Notes: generated by a model from the sequence alone, not told the origin. A DNA stretch of 64,000 bases from Arthrobacter saudimassiliensis (GCA_900016675.1 LN483070.1:1116001-1180000), one strand, 5' to 3'; numbered from the stretch's first letter, positions 38,474 through 47,859 are shown. A program made the numbers and translations.

Positions 38474-38505
38474 CCGCGCGCTCCGTCTCCGGACGGGGCG
38501 CGCGG
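38474..38505 (+). terminator. terminator after dctA
   Basis: CCGCGCGC (38474-38481) pairs with GCGCGCGG (38498-38505), extended inward by CCGTC/GACGG. CCGTTT follows. Confidence 0.75.
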
Positions 38506-38580
38506 CCGTTTAACCGCCCTGCGCGGCCGGCCGACACGTCCCGCCACGCGCCTGATACCGCCGACCGGCGTGGGCGGCGC

Positions 38581-38765
38581 ATCTGTTGTACAGCTGATGC
38601 TGCCAAGACGCCTCTTAAGGGACATCTGCTGTACAACGGATTGGGCGGGGGACGGCAGGGGACGTCTGTTGTACAGCTGATGCTGCTTACGGGGCTGGGC
38701 CGCCATCCGTTGTACAGCTGATGCTGGAAAAGAGCCTCCCAAGGGACATCTGCTGTACGACAGGT
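38581..38765. repeat. cluster of palindromic repeats before parA
   Basis: GTTGTACAGCTGATGCTG occurs three times without mismatch (38585-38602, 38668-38685, 38709-38726). The inverted form CATCTGCTGTAC occurs at 38623 and 38747. Copies 1 and 3 each pair with a following inverted copy to make ~60-bp hairpins (38581-38641 and 38705-38765), whose 3' parts share 23 of 25 bases from GCCTC to GTAC. The stretch 38454-38928 otherwise holds only the dctA terminator and the parA promoter region; I see no gene. Confidence 0.85.
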
Positions 38766-38928
38766 TGCGGGCCCGCCGCGGGCCCACCGCCCAACATTCG
38801 AGTTCTACTTGAGCGTCAAGGCTCGCCGGGGCGGACTACTCGATACACGGCAACTAAGTTGCACGGTTGTAACCTTGGTGGAGGACAGCCGAGCAGGACA
38901 GCTATCAGACGGAAGCGTGGATTTATAC

Positions 38929-39822
38929 GTGAGCAGCGACCAGGGTTCATCGACTCTGCAGGATACGGCCGACGCCGGCGCCGAACTCGGCCCCACCGGC
39001 CGGCCGCTGACCGAGTTCCCCGAGCCGCCCGTTCTCACCTCGCACGGGCCGGCGCGGATCATCGCGATGGTCAACCAGAAGGGCGGGGTTGGCAAGACCA
39101 CCTCCACCATCAACCTGGGCGCCGCGCTGGCCGAGGCCGGACGCCGCGTGCTGCTGGTGGACTTCGACCCGCAGGGCGCGCTCTCGGCGGGCCTGGGCAC
39201 CAACCCGCATGAGCTGGACGTGACCGTCTACAACGTGCTGATGGACCGCAAGGTGGACATCCGCGACGCGATCCGCAGCACCGACGTCGAGAACGTCGAC
39301 GTGCTGCCGGCCAACATCGACCTCTCCGCCGCCGAGGTGCAGCTGGTCAACGAGGTGGCCCGCGAACAGGTCCTCGAGCGTGCGCTGCGCAAGGTCACCG
39401 ACGACTACGACGTCATCCTGATCGACTGCCAGCCCTCCCTGGGCCTGCTCACCGTCAACGCGCTGACCGCCGCGCACGGCGTGATCATCCCGCTGATCTG
39501 CGAGTTCTTCGCCCTGCGCGCCGTCGCGCTGCTGGTGGAGACCATCGAGAAGGTCCAGGACCGGCTGAACCCGGGCCTGCAGGTCGACGGCGTGCTGGCC
39601 ACGATGTACGACGCCCGCACCCTGCACAGCCGCGAGGTCATCTCCCGGCTGGTCGAGGCGTTCGGCGACAAGGTCTTCGAAACGGTCATCAAGCGCACCA
39701 TCAAGTTCGCCGACGCGACGGTGGCGGCCGAGCCGATCACCTCCTACGCCGGCAACCACGCCGGTGCCGATGCCTACCGCCGGCTCGCGAAGGAACTGAT
39801 TGCCCGCGGCGGCGCTCCCTAG
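38929..39822 (+). CDS. parA: ParA-family ATPase linked to scpAB
   Basis: 297-residue deviant Walker-type ATPase. MVNQKGGVGKTTSTINLG is Walker A, LLVDFDPQGAL motif 2 and VILIDCQPSLGLLTVNA Walker B. The N-terminus (STLQDTADAGAELGPTGRPL) is specific to the copy preceding scpA in actinobacteria (Rv1708 position), distinct from the oriC-linked ParA; no parB follows. GTG 38929 is the likely start; GTG 38917 is the alternative. Small palindromes CAACTAAGTTG (38851) and GGTTGTAACC (38865) lie upstream. Confidence 0.88.
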   Translation: MSSDQGSSTLQDTADAGAELGPTGRPLTEFPEPPVLTSHGPARIIAMVNQKGGVGKTTSTINLGAALAEAGRRVLLVDFDPQGALSAGLGTNPHELDVTVYNVLMDRKVDIRDAIRSTDVENVDVLPANIDLSAAEVQLVNEVAREQVLERALRKVTDDYDVILIDCQPSLGLLTVNALTAAHGVIIPLICEFFALRAVALLVETIEKVQDRLNPGLQVDGVLATMYDARTLHSREVISRLVEAFGDKVFETVIKRTIKFADATVAAEPITSYAGNHAGADAYRRLAKELIARGGAP

Positions 39823-40780
39823 CCGGCCCGCGCCGGCGCCGCCGGAGGACGCCGCGGCCGATGCCGCAGCGCCGGACGCCGGCGCGCCGGACACCGTCGC
39901 GCAGGAGACAGCGGCGGCCGGGGGAGCGGAGCAGCCCGACGGCGCCGCCGGGACCGGTTTCAGCCTGACCCTGGAGAACTTCAGCGGCCCGTTCGAGGTG
40001 CTGCTGAACCTGATCTCCAAGCACGAGCTGGACATCACCGAGGTGGCCCTCGCCGCGGTGACCGATGAGTTCATCGCCTACATCCGCCGGCTGGGGGACT
40101 CCGGCTCCGCGGCCGCGCTGGACGAGACCACGGAGTTCCTGGTGGTGGCCGCCACCCTGCTGGACCTCAAGGCCGCCCGGCTGCTGCCCGCCGGGCAGGT
40201 CGAGGACGAGACGGACATCGAGCTGCTCGAGGCCCGGGACCTGCTCTTCGCCCGGCTGCTGCAGTACAAGGCGTTCAAGGAGGTCGCCGGGTTGATCGGG
40301 GACCGGCTGGCCGAGGAGGGCCGGCGCTTTCCCCGCCTGGTCACCCTGGAGCCGCGCTTCGCCGCGCTGCTGCCGGAACTGGTCTGGAAGACCAGCCCGG
40401 ACCAGCTGGCCGCCCTGGCCGAGAAGGCGCTGACCCCGCGCCAGCCCGCCCCCACCGAGGTGGGCCTGGCCCACCTGCACGCCCCGCCGGTCAGCGTCCG
40501 CGAGCAGGCCGAAATCCTCGCCGCCCGGCTCGCCGCCGACGGAACGCTCAGCTTCACCGACCTGGTGTCGGACGCGACCGGCCTGGAAACCGTGGCCCGG
40601 TTCCTGGCCCTGCTGGAGATGTTCCGCGACGGCGCGGTCCGCTTCGACCAGGAGGCGCCGCTGGGGGAGCTGCGGATCAGCTGGACCGCGGGCGACGGCG
40701 CCGGCTGGAGCGCGGCGTCGCTCAGCGAGGAATACGGAGACGAACCCGTCCTGGAGGACACCGATGCACCCGACAGCTGA
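39800..40780 (+). CDS. scpA: segregation and condensation protein A
   Basis: 326-residue kleisin that bridges the SMC heads with ScpB. After ~50 disordered Ala-rich residues come FSLTLENFSGPFEVLLNLIS and KHELDITEVALAAVTDEF, the signature N-terminal kleisin part. VVAATLLDLKAARLLPA and the C-terminal winged helix (FLALLEMFRDGAVRF) follow. It overlaps parA by 23 nt starting from a TTG, and scpB by 17 nt. Slightly later starts in the disordered part are possible. Confidence 0.93.
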   Translation: MPAAALPSRPAPAPPEDAAADAAAPDAGAPDTVAQETAAAGGAEQPDGAAGTGFSLTLENFSGPFEVLLNLISKHELDITEVALAAVTDEFIAYIRRLGDSGSAAALDETTEFLVVAATLLDLKAARLLPAGQVEDETDIELLEARDLLFARLLQYKAFKEVAGLIGDRLAEEGRRFPRLVTLEPRFAALLPELVWKTSPDQLAALAEKALTPRQPAPTEVGLAHLHAPPVSVREQAEILAARLAADGTLSFTDLVSDATGLETVARFLALLEMFRDGAVRFDQEAPLGELRISWTAGDGAGWSAASLSEEYGDEPVLEDTDAPDS

Positions 40781-41363
40781 GCCCGACGACGACCGGCAGG
40801 TCCGCGCCGCCCTGGAGGCGGTGCTCATGGTGGTGGACGAGGCGGTCACCGCCGAGGAGCTCGCCGCGGCGGTGGATGCCCCCGAGGAGCAGGTGCTGCG
40901 CCTGCTGGAGGACCTTCGGGCGGACTATGACGGTTATACTGAGAGCGGATCGCAGGCCGTGCCCCGCGGGTTCGAACTGCGGAACGTGGCAGGAGGGTGG
41001 CGGATTTTTTCCCGCCCGGAATACTCCGACGCCGTTTCGCGCTTCGTCCTCGAAGGGCAGACGGCCCGGTTGACCCAGGCGGCGCTGGAGACCCTGGCGG
41101 TCATCGCCTACCGGCAGCCGGTATCCCGGGCACGGGTCTCGGCGATCCGTGGAGTCAACGTCGACTCCGTGGTCCGGACCCTCGTCCAGCGCGGACTGGT
41201 CGAGGAGCTAGGCACCGACCCGGAGTCCGGGGCGCTGCTGTACGGCACCACCTCATACTTCCTCGAACGGCTGGGACTGCGCACCCTGGAGGAACTCCCG
41301 CGCATTTCGCCCCACCTCCCGGGGCTGGAAAACCTGGCCGACTTCGAAGAGACCGCTTACTGA
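40764..41363 (+). CDS. scpB: segregation and condensation protein B
   Basis: 199-residue double winged-helix partner of ScpA in the SMC complex. ALEAVLMVVDEAVTAEELA starts the first winged helix; QTARLTQAALETLAVIAYRQ then PVSRARVSAIRGVNVDSVV is the conserved second. LLYGTTSYFLERLGL is the typical end. Overlap with scpA means coupled translation. Confidence 0.95.
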   Translation: MHPTAEPDDDRQVRAALEAVLMVVDEAVTAEELAAAVDAPEEQVLRLLEDLRADYDGYTESGSQAVPRGFELRNVAGGWRIFSRPEYSDAVSRFVLEGQTARLTQAALETLAVIAYRQPVSRARVSAIRGVNVDSVVRTLVQRGLVEELGTDPESGALLYGTTSYFLERLGLRTLEELPRISPHLPGLENLADFEETAY

Positions 41364-41389
41364 CAGCTACACCCTAAGGACACACTCAT

Positions 41390-42655
41390 ATGGCACAGGC
41401 ACCCCGCTCCGGTTCAGGCCGCGGCAATCCCCGCGGCGGAGGCTCCGGCGGCTCCGGCCGTCCGGGACGCCCCGGCGGCGGCAGCGGCAGCTCCTACGGC
41501 CGCGGTGCCGGCCGCTCCGGCTCCTCCTTCGGCTCCGGCTCCGGCCGCGACGGCGGTTCGTACGGCTCCGCCCGTCCCGCCCGCGACGCCGGCTCCAGCC
41601 GCGACGCCGGCTCCAGCCGCGGCGCCGCCCGCCCCGCCCGCGACAGCGCCGGGTCCGGCTACGGCCGCGACCGCCGCGAGGGTGGTTACGAGGGTGGCCG
41701 CGACCGCCGCGAGGGCGGCTTCGACGGCGCCCGCTCCGGCCGCCCCGCCGGCAAGTCCGGTGCCGGTGCCCGCGCCGGCCAGAGCCGCGCCGGCAAGCCC
41801 GGCCGTCCGGTCAAGCAGGGCGACCGCCCGTTCGGCAAGGACCGCTTCGGCGCCAACCTGGGCCCGGTGAAGGCCCCGCACAAGCGCCGTCCCCGCCCGC
41901 AGGTGATCTCCGACCAGCACACCGAGGACGGCGTGCGGCTGCAGAAGGTCATGGCCTCCGCCGGCGTCGCCTCCCGGAGGGTCTGCGAGGACATGATCGA
42001 AGAGGGCCGCGTGGAGGTCAACGGGCAGGTCGTCACCGAGCTCGGCGTCCGCGTCGATCCGAAGACCGCCGTCATCCACGTGGACGGCCTGCGCGTGCAG
42101 CTGAACGAGAACATGCGCTACTACGTGTTCAACAAGCCCCGCGGCGTGGTCTCCACCATGGACGACCCCGAGGGCCGGCCCTGCATCAGCGACTACGTGA
42201 AGAACAGCCAGCGCAACGAGCGGCTCTTCCACGTCGGCCGCCTCGACACCAACACCGAGGGCCTGCTGCTGCTGACCAACGACGGCGAGCTGGCCAACCG
42301 GCTCACCCATCCCTCCTACGAGGTGCCCAAGACGTACCTGGTGCAGGTCCGCGCCCCGCTGCCGCACGGCGTCGGCGCGCAGCTGCGCGGCGGCATCGAG
42401 CTGGAGGACGGCTTCCAGAGCGTCGACTCGTTCAAGCTGGTGGACTCCACCCCCGGCCACGTGCTGGTCGAGGTGGTGCTGCATTCGGGCAAGAACCGCA
42501 TCGTCCGGCGCCTGTTCTCGGCCGTCGGGCACCCGGTGGAGCGCCTGGTGCGCACCCAGATGGGTCCCATCCGCGTCGGTGACCAGAAGCAGGGCACCGT
42601 CCGCGCGCTGAGCAGCACCGAGATCGGCCACCTGCTGGCCGCCGTCGGGCTCTAA
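41390..42655 (+). CDS. rluB: 23S rRNA pseudouridine synthase, RluB/RsuA family
   Basis: 421 residues. The first ~175 are Gly/Ser/Arg-rich (GSGRGNPRGGG, RRGGY-like units), a disordered RNA-binding extension common in Micrococcaceae. The S4 domain (VRLQKVMASAGVASRRVCED) and the catalytic domain follow, with HVGRLDTNTEGLLLLTNDG holding the active Asp (about 285). GKNRIVRRLFSAVGHPV is the C-terminal motif. It sits at the conserved place after scpB (Rv1711). Confidence 0.92.
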   Translation: MAQAPRSGSGRGNPRGGGSGGSGRPGRPGGGSGSSYGRGAGRSGSSFGSGSGRDGGSYGSARPARDAGSSRDAGSSRGAARPARDSAGSGYGRDRREGGYEGGRDRREGGFDGARSGRPAGKSGAGARAGQSRAGKPGRPVKQGDRPFGKDRFGANLGPVKAPHKRRPRPQVISDQHTEDGVRLQKVMASAGVASRRVCEDMIEEGRVEVNGQVVTELGVRVDPKTAVIHVDGLRVQLNENMRYYVFNKPRGVVSTMDDPEGRPCISDYVKNSQRNERLFHVGRLDTNTEGLLLLTNDGELANRLTHPSYEVPKTYLVQVRAPLPHGVGAQLRGGIELEDGFQSVDSFKLVDSTPGHVLVEVVLHSGKNRIVRRLFSAVGHPVERLVRTQMGPIRVGDQKQGTVRALSSTEIGHLLAAVGL

Positions 42656-42659
42656 CCGC

Positions 42660-43766
42660 ATGTCGGTGCAGGACGAACCGGGCACCCACCTGTCCGGGCC
42701 CGTGCTGGTGGTGGGCACCGGGCTGCTCGGCACCAGCATCGGGCTGGGGCTGCGCAGCCGCGGCGTGGACGTGCTGCTGACCGACGTCTCGCCGTCGGCC
42801 GCCGCCGTCGCCCGCGACATCGGCGCCGGCCGGCTGCTCGGGGAGGCGCCCGACGCCGCTCCGCAGCTGGTCGTGGTCGCCGCCCCGCCGGACGTCACCG
42901 CCCGGCTCGCCGCGCAGGCGCTGGCGGACTTCCCGGACGCCGTCGTCGTCGACATTGCCAGCGTGAAGTCCGTCGTCGCCGAGGAGCTGCGCGCCCTGGG
43001 CGCGGACCTGACCCGCTTCGTGGGCACGCATCCGATGGCCGGCCGGGAAAAGTCCGGGCCGGTCGCCGCCCGCGCCCAGCTGTTCGCCGGCGCGCCGTGG
43101 GTGATCTGCGCCGGGCCCGAGGCCCTGCCCGGTGCCGTGCGCGCCGCCGAGGCCCTCGCCGTGGACCTGGGCGCCGTCGTCGTCCGCCTGTCCGCCGAGG
43201 AGCACGACCGCTCCGTGGCCCTGATTTCGCACCTGCCGCAGGTGATGGCCTCGCTGCTGGCCTCCCGGCTGCAGGACACCCCCGGCACCGCGCTGGCGCT
43301 GGCCGGCAACGGGCTGCGGGACACCACCCGGATCGCCGCCAGCGACCCCGGGCTGTGGGTGCAGATCCTCAGCGGCAACGCCTCCCGGCTGGTCGAGCAC
43401 CTGTACGGGGTGCGCGAGGACCTGAACCGGCTGATCAACACGCTGGAGAACCCGGCGGCCGACGGCGCGCGGCTGGACCTGGCGCAGCTGATCTCCGAGG
43501 GCAACGCCGGGCAGGCCCGGATTCCGGGCAAGCACGGCGCCCCGCCGCAGTCCTTCGCCACCTGCACCGTGCTGGTCGATGACACCCCCGGGCAGATCGC
43601 CAAGCTGCTGACCGAGGTCGGCGAGATCGGCGTGAACCTTGAAGACCTGCGCCTGGAGCACTCCGCCGGGCTGCAGGTGGGCCGCGCCGAGCTCTCGGTG
43701 CTGCCCAGCCGGCTCAACGGGCTGGTGCAGGAACTGATGAACCGCGGCTGGAAGGTAGTGCAGTAG
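42660..43766 (+). CDS. tyrA: prephenate dehydrogenase with ACT domain
   Basis: 368 residues. LVVGTGLLGTSIGLGLRSRG is the NAD-binding fold, VVDIASVKSVV and FVGTHPMAGREKSGP hold catalytic residues, and SHLPQVMASLLASRL the helical domain. An ACT domain (about 295-368, CTVLVDDTPGQIAKLL) suggests feedback by tyrosine. It makes 4-hydroxyphenylpyruvate for tyrosine. It starts 4 bp after rluB and shares one base with cmk. Confidence 0.93.
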   Translation: MSVQDEPGTHLSGPVLVVGTGLLGTSIGLGLRSRGVDVLLTDVSPSAAAVARDIGAGRLLGEAPDAAPQLVVVAAPPDVTARLAAQALADFPDAVVVDIASVKSVVAEELRALGADLTRFVGTHPMAGREKSGPVAARAQLFAGAPWVICAGPEALPGAVRAAEALAVDLGAVVVRLSAEEHDRSVALISHLPQVMASLLASRLQDTPGTALALAGNGLRDTTRIAASDPGLWVQILSGNASRLVEHLYGVREDLNRLINTLENPAADGARLDLAQLISEGNAGQARIPGKHGAPPQSFATCTVLVDDTPGQIAKLLTEVGEIGVNLEDLRLEHSAGLQVGRAELSVLPSRLNGLVQELMNRGWKVVQ

Positions 43767-44467
43767 TGAACCCCGAACGTGACCCCGCCACATTCCGCCA
43801 GGGCAAGCCCCTGGTGGTGGCCATCGACGGACCGTCCGGCTCCGGCAAATCCAGCATCAGCCGGGAGGCCGCCCGGCGGCTGCGTGCCGCGTACCTGGAC
43901 ACCGGTGCCATGTATCGGGCGGTGACGCTGTCCTGCATGCGTGCCGGCATCGACCTGACCGACGCGATCGCCGTCGAGGCCGCCGCCAAGGCCGCCGTGA
44001 TCGAGCTGTCCACCTCGCCCGACGCCGAGTGGGTGCGGGTCGGGGGAGAGGACGTGACCGACGAGATCCGCGAGCCGAAGGTCTCCGCCGCCGTCTCCGC
44101 CGTCGCCACCACGCTGGGCGCCCGCGCCGAGCTGGTCCGCCGGCAGCAGCAGATGATCGCCGAGTCCGGGCTGCGGATCGTGGCCGAGGGCCGGGACATC
44201 ACCACCGTCGTCGCGCCGCACGCCGAGGTGCGGATCCTGCTCACCGCCTCCGAGGAGGCGCGCATGCGCCGCCGCGGCATCCAGCTCGGCGGCACCCAGA
44301 CCGCCGTCCAGCTCAAGGAGCAGGTGCTGGCCCGGGACGCGAAGGACTCCACCGTGGTGAACTTCCAGCAGGCCGCGGACGGGGTGGTCACCATCGACTC
44401 CTCGGACCTGGACTTCGAGCAGACCGTGCAGGCCGTGCTGGACACGGTCTTCACCGCCACCCACTGA
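43766..44467 (+). CDS. cmk: cytidylate kinase
   Basis: 233-residue kinase phosphorylating CMP/dCMP. The P-loop is AIDGPSGSGKSSISRE. LDTGAMYRAVTL binds CMP and VVAEGRDITTVV is the conserved middle motif. The lid Arg-rich part reads ARMRRRGIQLGG. The GTG start shares its G with the tyrA TAG. It works in pyrimidine salvage and dCTP supply. Confidence 0.95.
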   Translation: MNPERDPATFRQGKPLVVAIDGPSGSGKSSISREAARRLRAAYLDTGAMYRAVTLSCMRAGIDLTDAIAVEAAAKAAVIELSTSPDAEWVRVGGEDVTDEIREPKVSAAVSAVATTLGARAELVRRQQQMIAESGLRIVAEGRDITTVVAPHAEVRILLTASEEARMRRRGIQLGGTQTAVQLKEQVLARDAKDSTVVNFQQAADGVVTIDSSDLDFEQTVQAVLDTVFTATH

Positions 44468-44473
44468 CGCTTC

Positions 44474-44492
44474 GCCCGGCGGCCCGCCGGGC
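44474..44492 (+). terminator. short hairpin after cmk
   Basis: GCCCGGCGG (44474-44482) and CCGCCGGGC (44484-44492) are self-complementary. It is short and lacks a T-run, so possibly only an attenuating structure before der. Confidence 0.35.
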
Positions 44493-44575
44493 ACCATTTG
44501 CCCGTGTTTGAATGGAACGGTGCAGCCCGTCGATCGGCCTGCTGGGCAGACCTCAACGGAAAGAAAACAATTCTC

Positions 44576-46114
44576 ATGAATGCCAACCCCCTCCACGACG
44601 ACTCCGCCGAGGAGTACGTCCCGGCCGGCGAGGACCAGGTCGCCGAGCGCCTGGCCGCCATGGACGAGGACGAGGCCAACCTGCGCGCCGAATCGCTGCG
44701 CGCCGGCCTGGCCGACTACGACCTGGACGACGAGGACGCCGCGCTGCTCGCCGGTGAACTCGAGGACGACGGCGAGTACGTCGCCCCCGCCCCGGACCCG
44801 GTGGTCGCCATCGTGGGCCGGCCGAACGTGGGCAAGTCCTCCCTGGTCAACCGCATCCTGGGCCGCCGCGAGGCCGTCGTCGAGGACACCCCCGGCGTCA
44901 CCCGTGACCGGGTGGCGTACAAGGCGGAGTGGAACGGCCGCCGCTTCACCCTGGTGGACACCGGCGGCTGGGAGCACGACGCCCGCGGCATCCACTCCCG
45001 GGTGGCGGACCAGGCGGAGATCGCCGTCGACGTCGCCGACGCCGTGATGCTCGTGGTGGACGCCACCGTGGGCATCACCGCCACCGACGAGGCCGTGGTG
45101 AAGATGCTGCGCCGCAAGAAGAAGCCGGTGATCGTCGTCGCCAACAAGGTGGACGACATCCAGAATGAGGCCGACGCCTCGGTCCTGTGGAATCTGGGCC
45201 TCGGCGAACCGCACCCGGTCTCCGCGCTGCACGGGCGCGGCACCGGTGACATGCTCGACGCCGTCATGGAGGTGCTGCCCGAGCACTCCGCCTACGCCGC
45301 GCTGGACGCCGGCGGCGGGCCGCGCCGGGTGGCGCTGATCGGCCGGCCGAACGTGGGCAAGTCCTCGCTGCTGAACAAGCTGGCTGGAAGCGACCGGGTG
45401 GTCGTGGATGACCTGGCCGGCACCACCCGTGACCCGGTGGATGAGCTGATCGAGCTGGGCGGCAAGACCTGGCGCTTCGTGGACACCGCCGGCATCCGCC
45501 GACGCCAGCACATGGCGCAGGGCGCGGACTTCTACGCGTCGCTGCGCACCCAGGCCGCGCTGGAGAAGGCGGAGGTCGCCGTCGTGCTGCTGGCCGTGGA
45601 CGAGGTGCTCAGCGAGCAGGACGTGCGCATCCTGCAGCTGGCCGTCGACTCCGGCCGGGCGCTGGTGCTCGCGTTCAACAAGTGGGACCTGCTCGACGAC
45701 GAGCGGCGCCGGTACCTGGAGCTGGAGATCGAGCGGGACCTGGCGCACGTGGCCTGGGCTCCGCGCGTGAACATCTCCGCCCGCACCGGCTGGCACAAGG
45801 ACCGCCTGGTGCCGGCGCTGGAGACCTCGCTGGAGAACTGGGACCGCCGGATCCCCACCGGCAAGCTCAACGCCTTCCTGGGCGAGCTGGTGGCTGCGCA
45901 TCCGCACCCGGTGCGCGGCGGCAAGCAGCCCCGCATCCTGTTCGCCACGCAGGCCTCCAGCCGGCCGCCGAAGTTCGTGCTGTTCACCACCGGGTTCCTG
46001 GACCCGGGGTACCGCCGCTTCATCACCCGCCGGCTGCGCGAGACCTTCGACTTCGAAGGCACGCCGATCGAGGTGTCCATGCGCGTGCGCGAGAAGCGCA
46101 GCCGGAAGAAGTAG
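44576..46114 (+). CDS. der: ribosome biogenesis GTPase Der (EngA)
   Basis: 512 residues with an acidic N-terminal extension of ~75 ([20 protein letters not shown]) and two G domains. The first has [14 protein letters not shown] and DTGGWEHD, the second [22 protein letters not shown] and NKWDLLD. A KH-like C-terminal domain ends in REKRSRKK. Needed for 50S assembly. ATG 44576 is chosen over an upstream frame; the ribosome site GGAAAG is weak. This ends the conserved block. Confidence 0.95.
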   Translation: MNANPLHDDSAEEYVPAGEDQVAERLAAMDEDEANLRAESLRAGLADYDLDDEDAALLAGELEDDGEYVAPAPDPVVAIVGRPNVGKSSLVNRILGRREAVVEDTPGVTRDRVAYKAEWNGRRFTLVDTGGWEHDARGIHSRVADQAEIAVDVADAVMLVVDATVGITATDEAVVKMLRRKKKPVIVVANKVDDIQNEADASVLWNLGLGEPHPVSALHGRGTGDMLDAVMEVLPEHSAYAALDAGGGPRRVALIGRPNVGKSSLLNKLAGSDRVVVDDLAGTTRDPVDELIELGGKTWRFVDTAGIRRRQHMAQGADFYASLRTQAALEKAEVAVVLLAVDEVLSEQDVRILQLAVDSGRALVLAFNKWDLLDDERRRYLELEIERDLAHVAWAPRVNISARTGWHKDRLVPALETSLENWDRRIPTGKLNAFLGELVAAHPHPVRGGKQPRILFATQASSRPPKFVLFTTGFLDPGYRRFITRRLRETFDFEGTPIEVSMRVREKRSRKK

Positions 46115-46143
46115 GGCGCTTCCGCGTTCCTAAGCATTCCGGG

Positions 46144-46184
46144 AGCCCCGGCTGCCGTTCCTTCGCGGGACGCCGGCCGGGGCT
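46144..46184 (+). terminator. terminator after der
   Basis: AGCCCCGG (46144-46151) pairs with CCGGGGCT (46177-46184); TCTGCCTTTT follows. Confidence 0.65.
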
Positions 46185-46329
46185 TCTGCCTTTTCGGGGC
46201 GATCCGCGGGCTGACGGGGGAGGACCGGTGGAGATGTTGCCCAGGTCACGGCTGCGGATGCGACGAAACGGCCTGGTGTGGTGTAAGGTATTTGAGGTGG
46301 TTCGGCCGGAAGAAGTTCCGGATGGATCG

Positions 46330-46403
<74 letters not shown>

Positions 46404-46409
46404 CATATT

Positions 46410-46445
46410 GAAAGTCGCGGAAACCGTCGAGTTTCCGCGACTTTC
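46410..46445 (+). terminator. terminator after tRNA-Pro
   Basis: Perfect 15-bp inverted repeat, GAAAGTCGCGGAAAC (46410-46424) and its complement (46431-46445), with a 6-nt loop and TGCTT after it. It is the strongest hairpin in the window. Confidence 0.9.
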
Positions 46446-46604
46446 TGCTTATCGTGACACCGACCTAAACCGGTTCGCCGTGCCTCCACCGTTCGGCAGC
46501 ACCCACCGATCCACAAGATGCGTGGGGGCCGAGCAAGGTGCCTACTGGTCTAGCTGCGGAGAACTCGGCTATTAAGGCACTTTCCCCACCATGAATGGAA
46601 CAAT

Positions 46605-47654
46605 GTGGTTATGGTGTCTCACGCAGCGAAGCTACATCACTACGTGCCGCAGGGCTACCTCCGAGGGTTCGCGGCCGGAAAAAATCAAATTCGAGTGACG
46701 CCGCTCGATAGCAACCGATCACCTTTTACCGCTTCCGTAAAAAAGGTCGCAGCCCAGACGCACTTCCACACGGTCGCAGGCGCCAAAGAGCCGGACGGTT
46801 TCGAGAAGATTCTGAGCGCGGTTGAGGGCGACGCGATCGGCATCATCCGCCGGATGGAGAAAGGCGAATTCCCGCTTCCCGAGGAGGATCGCACAGCACT
46901 CTCGTTCTACTTTGCGCTGCAAGCTGTGCGCGGACCGGACACGCGCAAGACTATCGAAACCCTGAGAGCAAAGCTGATTCGAGTAGAGGTGGGCGCTGGT
47001 GGACGGAAGAACCTAAAGACCTGGATCAAGCGGAACTTGGGCTTCGAACCGACCCAGGAGCAGGAGCAACTAATCTGGGAGGAGGCTACTCAACCAGGCG
47101 GTCCGCAGTTGACCTTCCCTGTATCCGTACATATCGATCACATGGTTTCGACCGCCGAATACCTGACGAAGTATCTCCTAACGCGTCCTTGGTGCCTTGT
47201 CAGATTCGACCGACGTTCACTTATTACATGCGATGCGCCTGTCAGTCTGATCAGAAACCCCAATGACGACTCCTGGATGGGTGTGGGCGTTGGCTTTGGC
47301 ACCGCATGGGGCATCTCTGTTCCGATTTCCCGCAAGCTAGGACTTCTTATGAGCGACCCAACGGTCATGATCAATCATTTGGAAGCCCAGGATCCCAAGC
47401 TGCAGGAGATACGAGACCTGGTCGTTAGCGGCCGTGCGGACCGAACCGAAGCCGGAACCACTGCTATGGAGCGTCTTTTTAACGAGCACACCGCTGAGAG
47501 TGCGCGGGAGTACGTCTACTGTCACCCTGATGACGCTCAATTCATCCCATCTGAGCTCCACGAGCCGACGCTAATAAACGCGGACATAGGCGGATTGTTT
47601 GATGCCGAGTTCGACGGACAGCCGTGGTTTGGTGAGGCTCAGGCCGCTCCCTGA
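46605..47654 (+). CDS. DUF4238 domain protein, foreign-looking
   Basis: 349-residue cytosolic protein without signal or membrane segments. LHHYVPQGYLRGFA at residues ~10-23 is the DUF4238 hallmark; WCLVRFDRRSLITCDAPVSL (about 202) and PISRKLGLLMSDP are its other conserved parts. Base and codon use differ sharply from all neighbours: many A/T third positions in place of the near-universal G/C. With tRNA-Pro just upstream this points to horizontal gain. The start is GTG 46605 or ATG 46611. Function unknown; DUF4238 genes often lie in islands, and a role in defence or mobile elements is only a guess. Confidence 0.8.
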   Translation: MVMVSHAAKLHHYVPQGYLRGFAAGKNQIRVTPLDSNRSPFTASVKKVAAQTHFHTVAGAKEPDGFEKILSAVEGDAIGIIRRMEKGEFPLPEEDRTALSFYFALQAVRGPDTRKTIETLRAKLIRVEVGAGGRKNLKTWIKRNLGFEPTQEQEQLIWEEATQPGGPQLTFPVSVHIDHMVSTAEYLTKYLLTRPWCLVRFDRRSLITCDAPVSLIRNPNDDSWMGVGVGFGTAWGISVPISRKLGLLMSDPTVMINHLEAQDPKLQEIRDLVVSGRADRTEAGTTAMERLFNEHTAESAREYVYCHPDDAQFIPSELHEPTLINADIGGLFDAEFDGQPWFGEAQAAP

Positions 47655-47791
47655 GTTGACAGTGGTCGTCTGTCCGTGAAGCGGGGGGCGAACACGTCCT
47701 GGGTTCTGGACAGGGTCGGTCCCCGCAGCAGCGGATGTGCCTGGTCGTGCGTTGCACCCAGTGTCATAGTGGCAGCCGTGCTGGTGATCCC

Positions 47792-47859
47792 CTGCAGCGT
47801 GTGGAAGGCACGGGCGACTTCCCTCCTCCTTGAGCGTCTTCTCCTGATAGTGCCCGCAC
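47792..47859 (-). pseudogene. relic of a choloylglycine-hydrolase-family gene
   Basis: CTGCAGCGTGTGGAAGGC here is identical to 49429-49446 inside the hydrolase gene 1.6 kb away, in the same orientation. Similarity continues to GATAGTGC with one base inserted, so the reading frame is broken. It encodes the FHTLQ part only. The rest of the 334-bp gap 47655-47988 shows no convincing gene; an open frame of 92 codons there has no family features. Confidence 0.55.

Noticed and set aside
38845-38880. CAACTAAGTTG and GGTTGTAACC upstream of parA as possible parS-like sites
   Set aside because: They do not match the parS consensus, and this ParA is the scpAB-linked type without parB. Noted in the parA entry only.
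38809-38928. Longer ParA starting at 38809
   Set aside because: The extra 40 residues fall in the palindrome-rich promoter region and lack similarity to the family; the conserved N-terminus begins at 38929.
41414-45907. Very long open frame (about 1500 codons) antisense to rluB, tyrA, cmk and der
   Set aside because: Runs opposite four well-supported genes; composition is the Gly/Ala/His/Arg bias expected of antisense frames in high-GC DNA, with no domain.
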